Below are positions 37,255 through 47,909 of a stretch of 64,000 nucleotides of DNA, piece after piece. Position numbers and translations under genes: made by a program. Below the pieces are notes generated by a model. That model had not been told where the DNA came from and ran no database searches. It saw only the letters and a program-made list of their open reading frames with translations. Source of the stretch: Castanea sativa (taxonomy: Eukaryota > Streptophyta > Magnoliopsida > Fagales > Fagaceae); assembly GCF_040712315.1 (NCBI RefSeq), contig NC_134023.1:18483078-18547077 (forward strand), in the 5' to 3' direction. Every line of letters begins with the position of its first letter. Positions within the stretch are counted from its first letter, which is position 1.

Positions 37255-37518
37255 TTCAGCCAAGTTACCCAAAGACAAGCTACCAGGGTATTTGCTCGTC
37301 TTGAAAGAGAGAACAATCAGATGCAAAGGCAACAAGACCATTTCCAAGTAATCCAAAAAGTTAGGAAACATCTACAGGGAAAGGCACAAGAGCAAGCCAT
37401 CAAGTCTATTAATGAAATTACTTCATTAGATGATAACAAAGATATTTCAAATTTTTCAGATTCAAGCAACGATGATTTTCAGAAATTTCTACCCACAAAG
37501 ATTAAACGTTGTTGTTAA
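37255..37518 (+). pseudogene. unrecognised glutamine-rich coiled-coil remnant
   Basis: The plus-strand frame reads ARLERENNQMQRQQDHFQV and then a SINEITSLDDNKDISNF tail, ending at TAA 37516. The heptad-like glutamine/glutamate content suggests a coiled coil, as in some transposon-encoded accessory proteins. It has no known domain, and upstream it is interrupted by a stop near 37243. Confidence 0.3.
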
Positions 37519-38330
37519 TGTCTAGAAGTTGTTTTTAATGTCTAGGCGTTGTTGTTAATGTCTAACAATAGTGATTATGACCATTTGTGCTTACTACATA
37601 CACCTTCTGTTACATAATGCAATTTTTTATTTTATATAATTTTATTTTTCCTTTCTTTCTTTCCTTTTTTCAACTTTTGGTGTGAAGAAAACAATAAGGT
37701 ATCTCTTGCATAATATTGTCAAAATCAACTATTATTACATTCCAAGTTCCAAGGTAGAAGTCTTTATTATACAATGTATGACGTTAGGGGGAGACCCAGT
37801 TACTATCCAAATCTTATCAAAATAAAAAGAAACTCAAGGAACATGCAAAAGAAAGATAATAGTTTCAATTGCTAAGCCAGCTCATCACCTAAACTCTTAA
37901 TAAAAAATTTTAAAAATTCTCAACCAAATAAGATCTATAGTTAATTGCTTCTAGAAATTTGTATTTTTCTTACTTCAAATTTGTAACTCCAAACAACTAA
38001 TATTCCTTCAATGTACTCGCATAATGCTGAAACAACCAAATACTCAATGCACAAACAATACTTTCCATACAACATATCAAATGCAAGTCTTTCTTGGATT
38101 AAAACACTTTCCTAATATAAAAATACATTTTATCAAATAAACCTTTGCAATTTCTAAAATTATTCCTCACCTACTTCAAAAAAAATTCAATATGCATCAA
38201 ATTATGATAAGGGTTTTGTACTTGTGATGATAGAGAGATGATCACTGACTAGAGAGTGAACACTGAATCTAGGATGTAAAGCACGGAACTGAATTGATCA
38301 AATCTGAGAAACATTGATTCTGAACTATTT
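37519..38330. other. AT-rich DNA, no recognised gene
   Basis: Non-coding, AT-rich. The phrase GTTGTTTTTAATGTCTA repeats two to three times at 37509-37565. Nothing else was recognised. Confidence 0.5.
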
Positions 38331-38350
38331 AGGGGGGGGGAGGGGGGGAA

Positions 38351-38692
38351 TGGGTATTTATCCATAATTTAAAAACTATATAGCAAAATGCCCTATTTTG
38401 AAACTCGATTTTGACAAAATCGAATTATGTGTAAAACTTGATATCCTTAAAATCGAGTGTAATGTATATTTTTAAGTAGAACTCGACATTAGCAACGTCA
38501 AGTTCCATTCAAATTTACAAAAAAAAATTAAGTTGCAAAACATGTATAAAACTCGACATTGCTAATTTCGAGTTTTACTTGTAACTGGATTTTGTTAAAA
38601 TTGAATTTAAAAAATATGGGCAATTTGCTAAATAGTTTCAAAACTTGGGCATTTTGCTAAATAGTTTTCAAATTACGGATAAATACCCATTT
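38351..38692. repeat. inverted-repeat element with internal hairpin motifs
   Basis: The first ~44 bp (ATGGGTATTTATCC ... GCAAAATGCCC) recur inverted at 38649-38692 with few mismatches, enclosing about 250 bp. A G-rich tract (38331-38349) precedes it. This is the shape of a MITE or foldback element, but no clear target duplication was found. Confidence 0.6.
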
Positions 38693-38945
38693 TGGCTCAA
38701 TTTGGGTTGGATATAGTTTCAGTATAACTTGATTTTCATAAAATTGAGTTTTCTTTTTAAATAATTCCAACGCAACTCGATACCATGAACATTGAATTAC
38801 GTCAAGGAAAAAAAAATTCAGTAGAACTCAGTATCTCTAATATCGAGTTACACTTCGATTTTTTAAAAAAAATGCAAAGAACTCAATGATACTAATATCA
38901 AGTTCGTCTAAAAAAATTTCTACAGAACTTGATTTTAAGAAAATT
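38400..38945. repeat. cluster of about ten short imperfect palindromes (AACTCGAT..ATCGAGTT)
   Basis: Around ten units of the form AACTCGAT - short spacer - ATCGAGTT, with single-base variants, occur through and beyond the inverted repeat. Examples lie at about 38401, 38437, 38481, 38551, 38727, 38774, 38826, 38880 and 38926. Each could form a hairpin with an 8-10 bp stem. Confidence 0.65.
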
Positions 38946-39542
38946 GATGGATAAATAGGTAGTACAGAAACTCTTCTTTGCGGTGAGCGGTACGTCTAAG
39001 TTCCAAGAGTCATAGATCCATTTTGATTCTTGTAGTGGAAGGCGAGATGTGCGCCTATCAAAAGTGAAGCTACAAAAAGAAAATCCTATTATCATCATTC
39101 AAACGGTATCCTAAAAGTACTTTCAAGGAAGCCCTATAATGAAAACCAAACCTGAAAAGACATATGCTAAGACTAGAGTCCAATCCGAACCTTCACTTTC
39201 ACCTGAAACCTCGATGTTTAGTGAAAACAACCAAGATGTGAATGCGAGTTTGAAGGTTTCTTTTGCTTGCGATCAATCTAGTGAGCTCTTTCAAGCCCAT
39301 AGTAGGGCTTTAGGTTAAGACAGAAATCTTTGTCTTTTAGGGCGTTAGTCGAGGGAGGAGAGCATATTTTCTTAATCGGGAAAAGCCACATCTGCTTGGT
39401 CCAGCGTGGCAAGATTTTTGCACGTAACTCAGAAATAGTAATATCAAGTTATAAGAGGAACTCGATTTTAAATAAAGAAAAAGAAAATCAAATCAGTAGT
39501 CAGAAAAATAATCAGATTGAATGACGGATAATGAGGACATAA

Positions 39543-39771
39543 CCCACCACAATAAATGAGATGTTTCATGCCCATACCTCCATAACCATTTTTCTTGCGA
39601 TGCTTGATTAAAGTACACAACCCTCCTGACCCCCAAGCCACCTACCTCAACTGGTAAACAAACCTTGTTTGATTCCACCAACAGGAATTACCTCCTTTGT
39701 GTTCATCGTCAAGAACTACAGTTTATATTTTCCCTGAATAATAAAACTACGTTACTTACGGATCCAAAAAA
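39543..39771 (+). mobile_element. short LINE insertion with inverted 5' part (13-bp TSD)
   Basis: A 13-bp repeat, AATGAGGACATAA, flanks 229 bp (39530-39542 and 39772-39784). The plus-strand 3' end is a LINE-type tail (AATAAAACTACGTTACTTACGG then A-run). The first ~140 bp encode LINE protein only on the minus strand (CLPVEVGGLGVRRVVYFNQA, found between RT and the C-terminal finger of plant L1 ORF2). Opposite orientation of the 5' part inside one pair of duplications is the mark of twin priming. Confidence 0.78.
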
Positions 39772-40119
39772 AATGAGGACATAAATCCAAAATCTGAAGG
39801 ATTGACATTGATGGGATATAGAGATAAAGCTGCAGCTGATCAAAAAAAAAGTTGCAGCAAAGCATGGTGTATCAGCCCTCTCAAGTGTTCAGATGAGAGA
39901 GAGAGGAGAAATGTCTAGAAAGGTGTTCATAATCACAATGGTTTTTTTTTTTTTTTTTGAAAAGGGTAAGGGAATCGTGGGTATTTCATAAATTTCATTA
40001 AACCTGGAAATGCAGCGTTAATAAGCAGAAATAGTTTACCAATAAGCAATTTTCTAGAAATGTGCCCCTCCCTTGGCATTTTCTTTAAGCAGTTTTTGCT
40101 CCAAAAAAAAGATGACAAG

Positions 40120-40280
40120 ACTTAGATACAGTAATTAAGTATTGTTCCTCAAGTTCCCCTTTTGAAATTTTGCCATGTGAATTTTTTCTCATGGGATGAA
40201 AGTATATTTTTTAGTTAAGTAGCTGGCTGAATCTTAAGAGGGAACTTAAGGAACAGCACCTAAGGTACTGTACCTAAGTT
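40120..40280. mobile_element. small inverted-repeat element (MITE-like, ~160 bp)
   Basis: The left end ACTTAGATACAGTAATTAAG continues through TTGTTCCTCAAGTTCCCC. It recurs inverted at the right end (GGGAACTTAAGGAACAGC then GGTACTGTACCTAAGT), with about 45-bp arms and a ~70-bp loop. The target duplication was not resolved. Neighbouring T-run (39941-39958) and A-run DNA is ordinary repeat debris. Confidence 0.62.
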
Positions 40281-40666
40281 TTATCCAAAAAGAAATAATA
40301 CACTATACACAATCATTCCAGTGTTCTCTTTCATATATCAACTCCTTCCTGAATTTTTCACCCGAGCATATGCCAGTTGCTCATTGGAGACTTGAGAAGC
40401 AGCTAGGCTGAGTATGAAAAGGTGATGGTAGGTTGCAATGCCTATATCCATGAAGATTCCAACCAAAAGAATACACATGCCAATTAGGTAGTTGTATTAA
40501 GAAGCAAATTAAGGGATCACCCGTGGAAGAAGAATTCAAGGTTTTATGAGTTTAACCATCCACCTTTACCTAGACTGAGGCTTGGAACTGAAAGTAGAAA
40601 CAATCAAAGAAAAGTTCAATGTTTCATGAATTTAACCATAAATCTTTACCTAGAATTGAGTCTTCT

Positions 40667-41034
40667 TGACGTAGGACAACCACAATAGTATAATAGAGAA
40701 GAAAAATGATAGAGTAAACCCTAGGAGTCAGCACCTAAGGGCTGCTTGGAATCAGCACCAAGCAAACTGGAGTCGGCACCAGTGTAAAAGAAAACAAACG
40801 TTTTTTTTTATATTTCTCAAAAGCTGTGTTACAATAATCAAAAAAGTGTTTAAATAGCTACAACACAAAACCCTAACAACACAAAATCCTAATTATTAAA
40901 TGTTCAGGCTTGCTTAATCTCAAGCCCAATAACTAATTGGCTCCATCCATAAGGCCACAGGTTGGGCCGTCTTCTTTTTGCTCTTCCTCCCATACGTGTG
41001 TATAATTGGGGGCCTATATCTCGTGTCCGCACCA
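40667..41034 (-). repeat. 3' LTR of chromodomain element
   Basis: This 368-bp LTR begins TGACGTAGGAC and ends GTCCGCACCA on the plus strand. The adjoining plus-strand ACTCCCCCCGGG (41035-41046) is the complement of a purine-rich tract, as expected inside the 3' LTR of a minus-strand element. Confidence 0.93.
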
Positions 41035-41119
41035 ACTCCCCCCGGGTGAGAGGAACTCGACCCCGTCGAGTGGAAAGCTGAAGAGCTCTGATAGTACTCC
41101 AGTAAGTCAGGATCCAGTC

Positions 41120-41680
41120 GCTGTAGCAAATCTATATTAAACCAAGTGCAATAGGAATCTGGTAGCCCACGCCACCCAACAAGGAAACGGTGAACACCTC
41201 CATCCCCTCGGTAGAAACAATTTTCTCATCTAAAATAGCATCAATAGATTCTTTATGTGCATAGGGCAAATTTAAGGGTAAAGGGGTAGGCATAGGGGCA
41301 TCAATAGGATTAAGTAAAGGCTCATCAAAAGGAGTATCAGGAATAGTTGTAGGGCTTTTATAAGTAACCAGATCCTCAATATTAAAGGAGGAGCTAATAC
41401 CATAATCATGAGGGAGGTCAATGACATATGCATTTGGGCCCATTCGTTTCAATACCTTGAACGGACCGGCACTACGAGCCTGCAATTTCTTAACGCGTCC
41501 GTAGGGAAACCGTTCAGTTTCGGATCCGAATCATGACATAATCTCCTACTTGAAACTCGTACATGACGCCGATGAGTATCAAAGATGAATTTTATATTGA
41601 GAATTACTTACCTGAATTTTTTTGTGAATCTCGCATGCAAATCATGAACATGTCGTGCGAATGCCTCGCATTCGTAAATC
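41120..41680 (-). pseudogene. integrase C-terminus and chromodomain, frameshifted
   Basis: Minus-strand translation from 41485 gives the GPFKVLKRMGPNAYVIDLP integrase C-terminal module. An acidic, proline-rich linker follows, then the start of a chromodomain (IDAILDEKIVS, near 41240). The domain goes out of frame at about 41190. The remainder is seen in another frame near 41150-41080, ending LLQRLDPDLLEYYQ. Chromodomains in these elements steer integration toward particular histone marks. Several indels between 41490 and 41680 separate this piece from the integrase core. Confidence 0.75.
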
Positions 41681-42976
41681 CTAACATGCATGGGACATGG
41701 GCAAAAGATCTAAGGGCTTCCTAGGTGTATATCCATGCACAACCTCAAAAGGACTAACGCCTATAGACCTATTGACAGAGCTATTATATGCAAGTTGGGC
41801 TATAGGAAGAATTGAATCCCAATTCTGATTGGCTTCACCCACTAGACACCGAAGAAGGTTTCCTAGGCTACGGTTAACCACCTCAGTTTGACCATCAGTT
41901 TGAGGATGAAATGCCGTGAAAAATTTCAATTTGGTGCCTACTAAATGCCACAAGGTCTTCCAAAAATAACTCATAAAGCGAACATCCCTATCAGACACTA
42001 TGGTTTTGGGGAGACCATAAAGCTTGACAATCTCATCAAAGTAAAGCTTTGCAATTTTAGAAGCATCAGAAGTCTTGGAACATGGTAGGAAATGAGCCAT
42101 CTTAGAGAAGCGATCAACAACTACTAGGATAGAATCATGCTTCCTAAAGGTGCGGGGCAAACCTAGCACAAAATCCATACTCACATCCTGCCACGGGCGA
42201 TCTGGCATGGGTAAAGGTGTGTACAAACCAGTGTTTTGCTTGCGATGTTTGGCTAGTTGACATGTACGACACTGACCAACTATCTTGGCAACGCCCCTTT
42301 TAAGACCAGGCCAATAGAATTGACGTTCCACTTCCTCAATTGTCTTATCTCGGCCAAAATGACCTGCAAGGCCTCCTGCATGTATCCCCCAAACTAGGAA
42401 ATCTCTCACTGACGACCGAGGGATACACAACTTGTTGGCTTTGAACAAGTAACCATCTTGAAGGGTATAATCATCCAAGACGGGATGTGAAGCATTACTT
42501 AGGCTAGTGTAGAGCTCCCCAAAATCTTGGCATGATTGATAGTCATCCTTAAGTCGTTCAAACCCAGTGACCTTAACACTCATGACTAATAGCAAAGACA
42601 CTCTTCGACTCAGTGCATCAGCAGCCTTATTCTCAACTCCCGCTCTATGTTTCACCACAAAGTAGTAGCGTTGCAGAAATTCAACCCAACTACCGTGCCT
42701 AAAATTTAGCTTCTTTTGGGAATTGAGATAACGCAAAGCTTCATGATCAAAGTAGATAATAAACTCTCGAGACAACAAGTAATGACGCCAATGCCAAAGA
42801 GCTCGTACAATGGCATAAAATTCTTTGTCATACGTGGAGTACTTCTGCTTAGCATCATTCAACTTCTCACTGAAATAGGCAATTGGGTGGCGCTCTTGAC
42901 TAAGTACTCCCCCTATGCCAATACCTGAGACATCACATTCCACTTCAAAAGGCTTGGTGAAATCAGGGAGACGCAT
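41681..42976 (-). pseudogene. RNase H and integrase core of chromodomain element
   Basis: A long open stretch of about 430 codons. RNase H is at the N-terminal side (FEVECDVSGIGIGGVLSQ; YSTYDKEFYAIVRAL; HRAGVENKAADALSRR near 42620). Next come the integrase zinc finger (HAGGLAGHFGRDKT ... CRTCQLAK, about 42390-42250) and the catalytic core with MDFV (42180), SDRD (41990) and QTEVVNRS (41885). The three acidic residues of the integrase triad are all present. It is separated from the upstream RT by a frameshift near 42990 and a stop at 43209. It runs out of frame at 41681, before the C-terminal module. Confidence 0.93.
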
Positions 42977-44753
42977 GACAGGTGCCCCTCATTTTCTGTT
43001 TCACCTCCTTGAAAGCCTTAGTAGTAGCCTTTGTCCAAATAAACTCCCCATGTTTCAAGCAGTCAGTGATGGGGGACATAATGGTACTAAATCCTTTGAT
43101 GAATCGGCGATAAAAGGAAGCGAGCCCATGAAAGCTTCGAACCTCATGTATAGTTTTAGGCTCGGGCCAATCCATAATGGCTTGAACCTTCTGGGGGTCG
43201 GCAGAAACTCATTCAGGTGACACTATGAAACCTAGGAAAACAACTTTATCTGTAAAGAAAGAGCACTTCTTGAGGTTACCATATAAACTATCCTTCCTAA
43301 GGGTTGCACAAACTTGAGTTAAGTGGTCTAAGTGTTGCTCCCTAGACTTACTATAAATGAGGATATCATCAAAGTACACAACCAGGAATTTTCCCATAAA
43401 AGGCTTAAGCACTTGAGTCATTACTCTCATAAAGGTACTAGGAGCATTGGACAATCCAAAAGGCATAACCATCCACTCATATAAGCCATCTTTTGTCTTG
43501 AAGGCAGTTTTCCACTCATCACCAGGACGAACCCTAATTTGATGATAGCCACTTTTCAAATCTATCTTGGAGAAGATCGTTGCTCCAGCCATCATATCCA
43601 ACATGTCATCCAACCGAGGGATAGGAAAACGATACTTCACAGTGATCTTGTTGATGGCACGACTATCGACACACATCCTCCAAGTCCCATCTTTCTTTGG
43701 AGTTAAGAGTGCAGGGACTGCACAAGGGCTCAAGCTCTCACGAACAAAACCCTTCCTCAATAGTTCTTCCACTTGCCTTTGCAACTCGGCATGTTCTGCA
43801 GGGCTCATCCGATAATGAGGCAAGTTAGGTAGGGTCGCTCCGGGCACAAAATCTATGGCGTATTGGATATCGTGCATGGGCGGTAAATGATCGGGGAGTT
43901 CCTCAGGGAAAACATCCTTAAATTCTTGGAGCACAGACCTCACTTCTTCAGGTTGCTCCTCACAGGTCTCTCCATGAAGTTCCCTAGCAACTAAGACAAA
44001 CACAATGGATTCCTGAACTACTACCCTTTCAAATGCCTTTGGGCTTATGATGTTTAGACCTTTCGCCCTCGGTACTTCTGGCTTCTTGCTCATGTCGATT
44101 GGCTTGGGTTTCAAGGGATTAAGCACAATCTTCTTACCTCCAAACATAAATGAGCAAGAATTGGATCGCCCATGAAGGGTAACATCCAAATCATAAAGCC
44201 AAGGTCTACCTAAGATAATATGCCCTACATCCATGGGAATTACGTCACACCATATTTCTGCCTTGTAGGTGAGGAATTGAAGTGGGACAACACATCTTTC
44301 TTTTATGGCTATGGAGGAAGTATCCACCCAAGAAACTTTATATGGGTTAGGGTGTGGGATCAATTTCAAGCCTAGGCGGGAAACAACGTTAGAGGACACC
44401 GCATTAATGCAACTCCCACTATCTATAATAACCTTGCACGTTTTATCTCTACACTTAGTGTAAGTTTGGAAGATGGCACTTCTTCGCCAATCATCAGTTT
44501 CCCTTTGTTCTGTCAAAGCACACCTCACCACATTCACTCTAGGGACACCAAAAACAGCCTTGGAATCATCAACCTGAGGAGAGATGGCTCTAATGCACGT
44601 GAGGTAGCTGGGATCATCTTCCCATTCGGCCTCAACATCTTGGACTTCTTCAGCATTTGGGTCATACACTAGCTCTTCAACATTTTCTACCTTTTCATCA
44701 TCCTCTTGAATGACAAGGGCCCTAGAGGGACATCTAGCTGCGACATGTCCAAT
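42977..44753 (-). pseudogene. Gag end, protease and RT of chromodomain element
   Basis: Reading on from the MITE junction, the second half of the Gag knuckle (GHVAARC, 44755-44730) is followed by an acidic linker. Protease has active site IDSGS at about 44420 and ILGRPWLYDLD near 44210. RT has YRMSPAEHAELQRQ (43815), KDGTWRMCVDSRAIN (43690), SKIDLKSGYHQIR (43570) and VYFDDILIYSKS (43380; the usual YxDD site in this group). A TGA at 43209, just after FLGFIVSPE, interrupts the frame. The connection domain continues beyond it (IMDWPEPKTIHEVRSF, 43175) until a short deletion near 42990 shifts the frame. Confidence 0.92.
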
Positions 44754-45539
44754 TAGGGATGGCAATGGGGCGGGGCGGGGCCGAAGGATGGGATCTTCGC
44801 CCCCGCCCCGTATAGATTTTTCTTGCCCCATCCCCGCCCCGCCCCGCATGATGGGGAAAATTTCTTGCCCCATCCCCACCCCTTAAGGCCCCGTGAAGAC
44901 CCGCGAAGCCCCGCCCTATACCGTAAAACTTTATTTCTTGTTAATTTTCCCTATAACTATTACCATTTTTTCAAATAAAATGACATGTTTCAATATTAAA
45001 AATATACTTGAAATTATAAATAAATTTATCCTATCAAATCAAACTAATTTTTAGCAAAAACTAAATAATATTATTTAAATGTTTAACAAGACAATGTCAC
45101 AACAAAAATCTCATAGTATGACACAAAAATCTCATATTATATTAATGATGAACAGTAAGTTGAGAAAGACATTTGAATCATGAATGAAAAGACAAAAAAA
45201 AAAGAGTTAAAATCGGTACCTTATTTCCAACTTTGCTTGAGAGAAAAGAGAGGTAAAACCACGTTAGGTAGAATAAAATAAGTTAATGATATTTTTGTTT
45301 AAATAGTAGGATTTTAGAGTATGAAAAAATTATAACTTAATCCTTATTAACGCGGGGTGGGGTGGGGATGGGGCGGGGCGGGTCTAAAAAGTGTAAACCC
45401 ATCCCCGCCCCGCCCCATGATGCGGGTCTAAAATCTCGCCCCATCCCCACCCCATCACCTTTGCGGGGCGGGGAAAACCCGCACGGGGCGAAGCGGGGAG
45501 GGGCGGGTCAAGCGGGGCGGGGAAAAATTGCCATCCCTA
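44754..45539. mobile_element. hAT-type MITE in the Gag zinc knuckle (TSD TGTCCAAT)
   Basis: This 786-bp insert has terminal inverted repeats TAGGGATGGCAAT and ATTGCCATCCCTA, flanked by the exact 8-bp duplication TGTCCAAT (44746-44753 and 45540-45547). Both ends are very GC-rich with GGGGCGGGGC runs; the middle (44930-45340) is AT-rich. There is no transposase. The 8-bp duplication and TAGGG terminus place it with hAT elements. The unusual arginine/glycine-rich ORFs crossing it are artefacts of the GC-rich ends. Confidence 0.93.
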
Positions 45540-46536
45540 TGTCCAATCCCATTGCATTTGAAGCATTGGAGGCGAGAGCCTAATCTTGAGGGCTCATTGA
45601 TCACACCTTTTCCCTTGTCCTCTTTTTGTATCGGAATGCTATTGGGGTTGACCTTAGGGGGTAAGGTAAGTTTAGGTTTGCTACCAAAAGGTTGAGGGTT
45701 GGGAGGAATGCTTCGAAGCTCAGAACGTCGCCAAAAGATAGATTTGGATGCTAACTCACAATTCCTAGCAAGGTCATAGGCTTCTCTTAAGGTGGTGACT
45801 CCTCGGGTGATAATCTCGCCTAGTAGGTTAGCATTTAAACCTTTCTTGAACCTATTGAGTGTGACAACCTCTTCCTCAACGATTCGAATTCGCCTCTGGA
45901 ATTCCTTGAATTTCTCTATGTATTCGGTCACAGAGCAAGGCCTTGTCTTAGGCGATCCCATTCCTCAAGGAGGGAGCTCCTATAAGTTGGAGGAAGATAA
46001 TTCCTCGAGAGGGCGTCCTTCATCTCCATCCAATCAATAATGGGGGGCTCACGTCGTCGCCTAAGGGTTTCCTCAAGGTCCTCCCAGAAAAGATCAGCTC
46101 TCCCAATTAACTTCATCCTAGCATACCTCACCTTCCTATTCTCAGCCCAATGGTAATAGTCAAAGAATTTCTCCATTTGACGTAACCAATCAGTAAAAAC
46201 CCATGGGTCTAGGCAGCCATCAAAGGTGGGTGCTTCTATCCTTTCCTTAGACATCCTATCATCATAATCCCTAGGGCCATAGTGATTATAGTGATCATGT
46301 TCAAAGTGTGGAGCTCTATTATAGTGACAATTATTATTTTGCCCATGCATGTTATCTCCTTCATGGTTAGTGGTCTCTCTTTGAGATGTTTCAATTCGCT
46401 CTACCCTATCCAGCAAATCACGGACACCCTTAGCTAGGTCTCCTATGGTTTGCTCTAAAGAGGGCCTAGATTCGGAAGTGGATTGATGTTCAGGGTTTGA
46501 CATGACGCGACCACTACGTAGATGCATGCAACACAA
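45540..46536 (-). pseudogene. Gag of chromodomain element, N-terminal part
   Basis: The minus-strand frame opens near 46536; the likely ATG is the methionine of MSNPEHQ at about 46503. A coiled-coil-like segment (LEQTIGDLAKGVRDLLDRVERIE) follows, then the capsid core (APTFDGCLDPWVFTDWLRQ; FWEDLEETLRRR; YLPPTYRSS). A frameshift near 45950 moves the rest (SVTEYIEKFKEFQRR; RFKKGLNANL) into another frame. It ends at the first half of the CCHC knuckle, CFKCNGIGH, at 45575-45549, where the MITE begins. Gag would form the particle; the knuckle binds RNA. Confidence 0.9.
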
Positions 46537-47593
46537 TATTTATGAATGCAGTTGAGATTCCCAAAATTTTAAGTAATCAATTCTCAATGTAAAATTAAAG
46601 GTCAAACAAGAGTGCATGTAGAGACTAGATCGATGAATCAAATGAAGGAATTGCAGACAAATAATGACAGTGTTCACAATATTAAAAGATAGCCCAAACA
46701 AACGTCAAATTCCAAGAAGCTCCACAATTAATAATAAGAATCAGAGATTTCAAAGAAATTGTTTTTTTTTTTTTTTTTTGGAATTTTAGAGTGGGTACTA
46801 AAAGAGGACACAAACAGTAAAACGATTAATTTGAGCACAAATTGGATAGGATAATGGAGTATGATGGGATATGCACATAAAAAACATAAAGATAATATTT
46901 TTTTAATGAGATAAAATTGAATCCACCAAAAAAAAAAATGGAGTCAGAATTGTACCCTAGTCAGTGGCTCCACGTATTGCATTAGGTAGCCACGGTCTGC
47001 TCTTCAAGTAATGAATTGACTTGGACTGAGGAACCTGTGAGAACAATTAAAGCCCAATACAAGCAATGGGCTGTCACAGCAACAGTGTCTTTTTCTTTTT
47101 CTCTTTTTTTTTTTTTTTTTTTTTGAAATACAATAAAATAAGCAACAGTTTTTTTTTTTTTTTTTTCAAAATAAAATTACACTGTGCTATAGACTTGGGA
47201 CATTACAGGCTTAAAATAACTCAAAACAACAGACTCTAAAAGAACTCAACCCACATACTGAAAAAGAAAAACAAGAAAAACCACGGAAACTAAAAGAGAG
47301 CAGAATCTCCAGAAGAAAATTTTGCTCGGCAATGGGCTCGCGGCACTAGGGACCGGCGACTGTGGCGGCGCAAAGACGAGGAAGACAGCGGCAGCTCAAA
47401 TCGTGGAGTGGCGGCTGTTGTCTCGGGTCTTGGCATCGGAGTGTGTCGGCGTCCTCAGCGGCGGTGGTCAACGTCTTCAGCGGCGGTGGTCGAGGGTGAT
47501 AATGGGTTCGGCGGCTGGTGGCTGTTGGGTTTTGGGGCGGTGGGTGTTGATCCTGTGGGTTTCGGCGGCTGGTGGTTGATGGGTTGCCGTCTC

Positions 47594-47627
<34 letters not shown>

Positions 47628-47893
47628 TTGGGCTGTGGGTTCTGTGATCAGAGGCAGGCACAAATGGCGGTCACCGGCTTGGGAGGCGCGGCTGGCTTCT
47701 CTGTTGGTTTGGGGGTGAGAAACTCATGTGGGGCTTGGGGGAATACACGGATTGCAGGGGCTGGCTTGGGCTTGTTTAAAATCTCGTGGGGCAAAAACTT
47801 GAAAGGTACTGTCATTGTTGGCTTGCTCTTTTGTTTTTGATGGTTTTGCTTTTACGGGGTTGTCTATGGTTGTGTTGAATGGATCGGAAGTTT
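46537..47893 (-). other. long leader of chromodomain element, with A-tracts
   Basis: About 1.35 kb separates the primer site from gag, long for this group. It is GC-rich at 47330-47560 with proline- and glycine-rich ORFs of no recognised family. It holds three T-runs on the plus strand (about 47106-47124, 47149-47166, 47610-47629). The motif AGCAACAGT occurs on both sides of the 47095-47145 segment. That is compatible with a tiny poly(A)-only retro-insertion. Confidence 0.55.
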
Positions 47894-47905
47894 GCTCTGA
47901 TACCA
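47894..47905 (-). promoter_or_regulatory. primer binding site, initiator tRNA-Met
   Basis: Plus-strand GCTCTGATACCA is the complement of TGGTATCAGAGC. It lies four bases inside the 5' LTR and fixes the element's orientation as minus. Confidence 0.93.
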
Positions 47906-47909
47906 AAAC

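Noticed and set aside
40541..40660. Repeated phrase around TTTAACCAT...CTTTACCTAGA (two copies)
   Set aside because: It is only about 40 bp with several mismatches and no flanking signals, so not enough to call an element.
43567..43815. Plus-strand ORFs opposite RT and integrase of the chromodomain element
   Set aside because: They are shadows of the minus-strand pol gene.
47322..47660. GC-rich ORFs as a small host gene
   Set aside because: They lie in the leader of the chromodomain retrotransposon between primer site and gag, are open on both strands and in several frames, and show no family.
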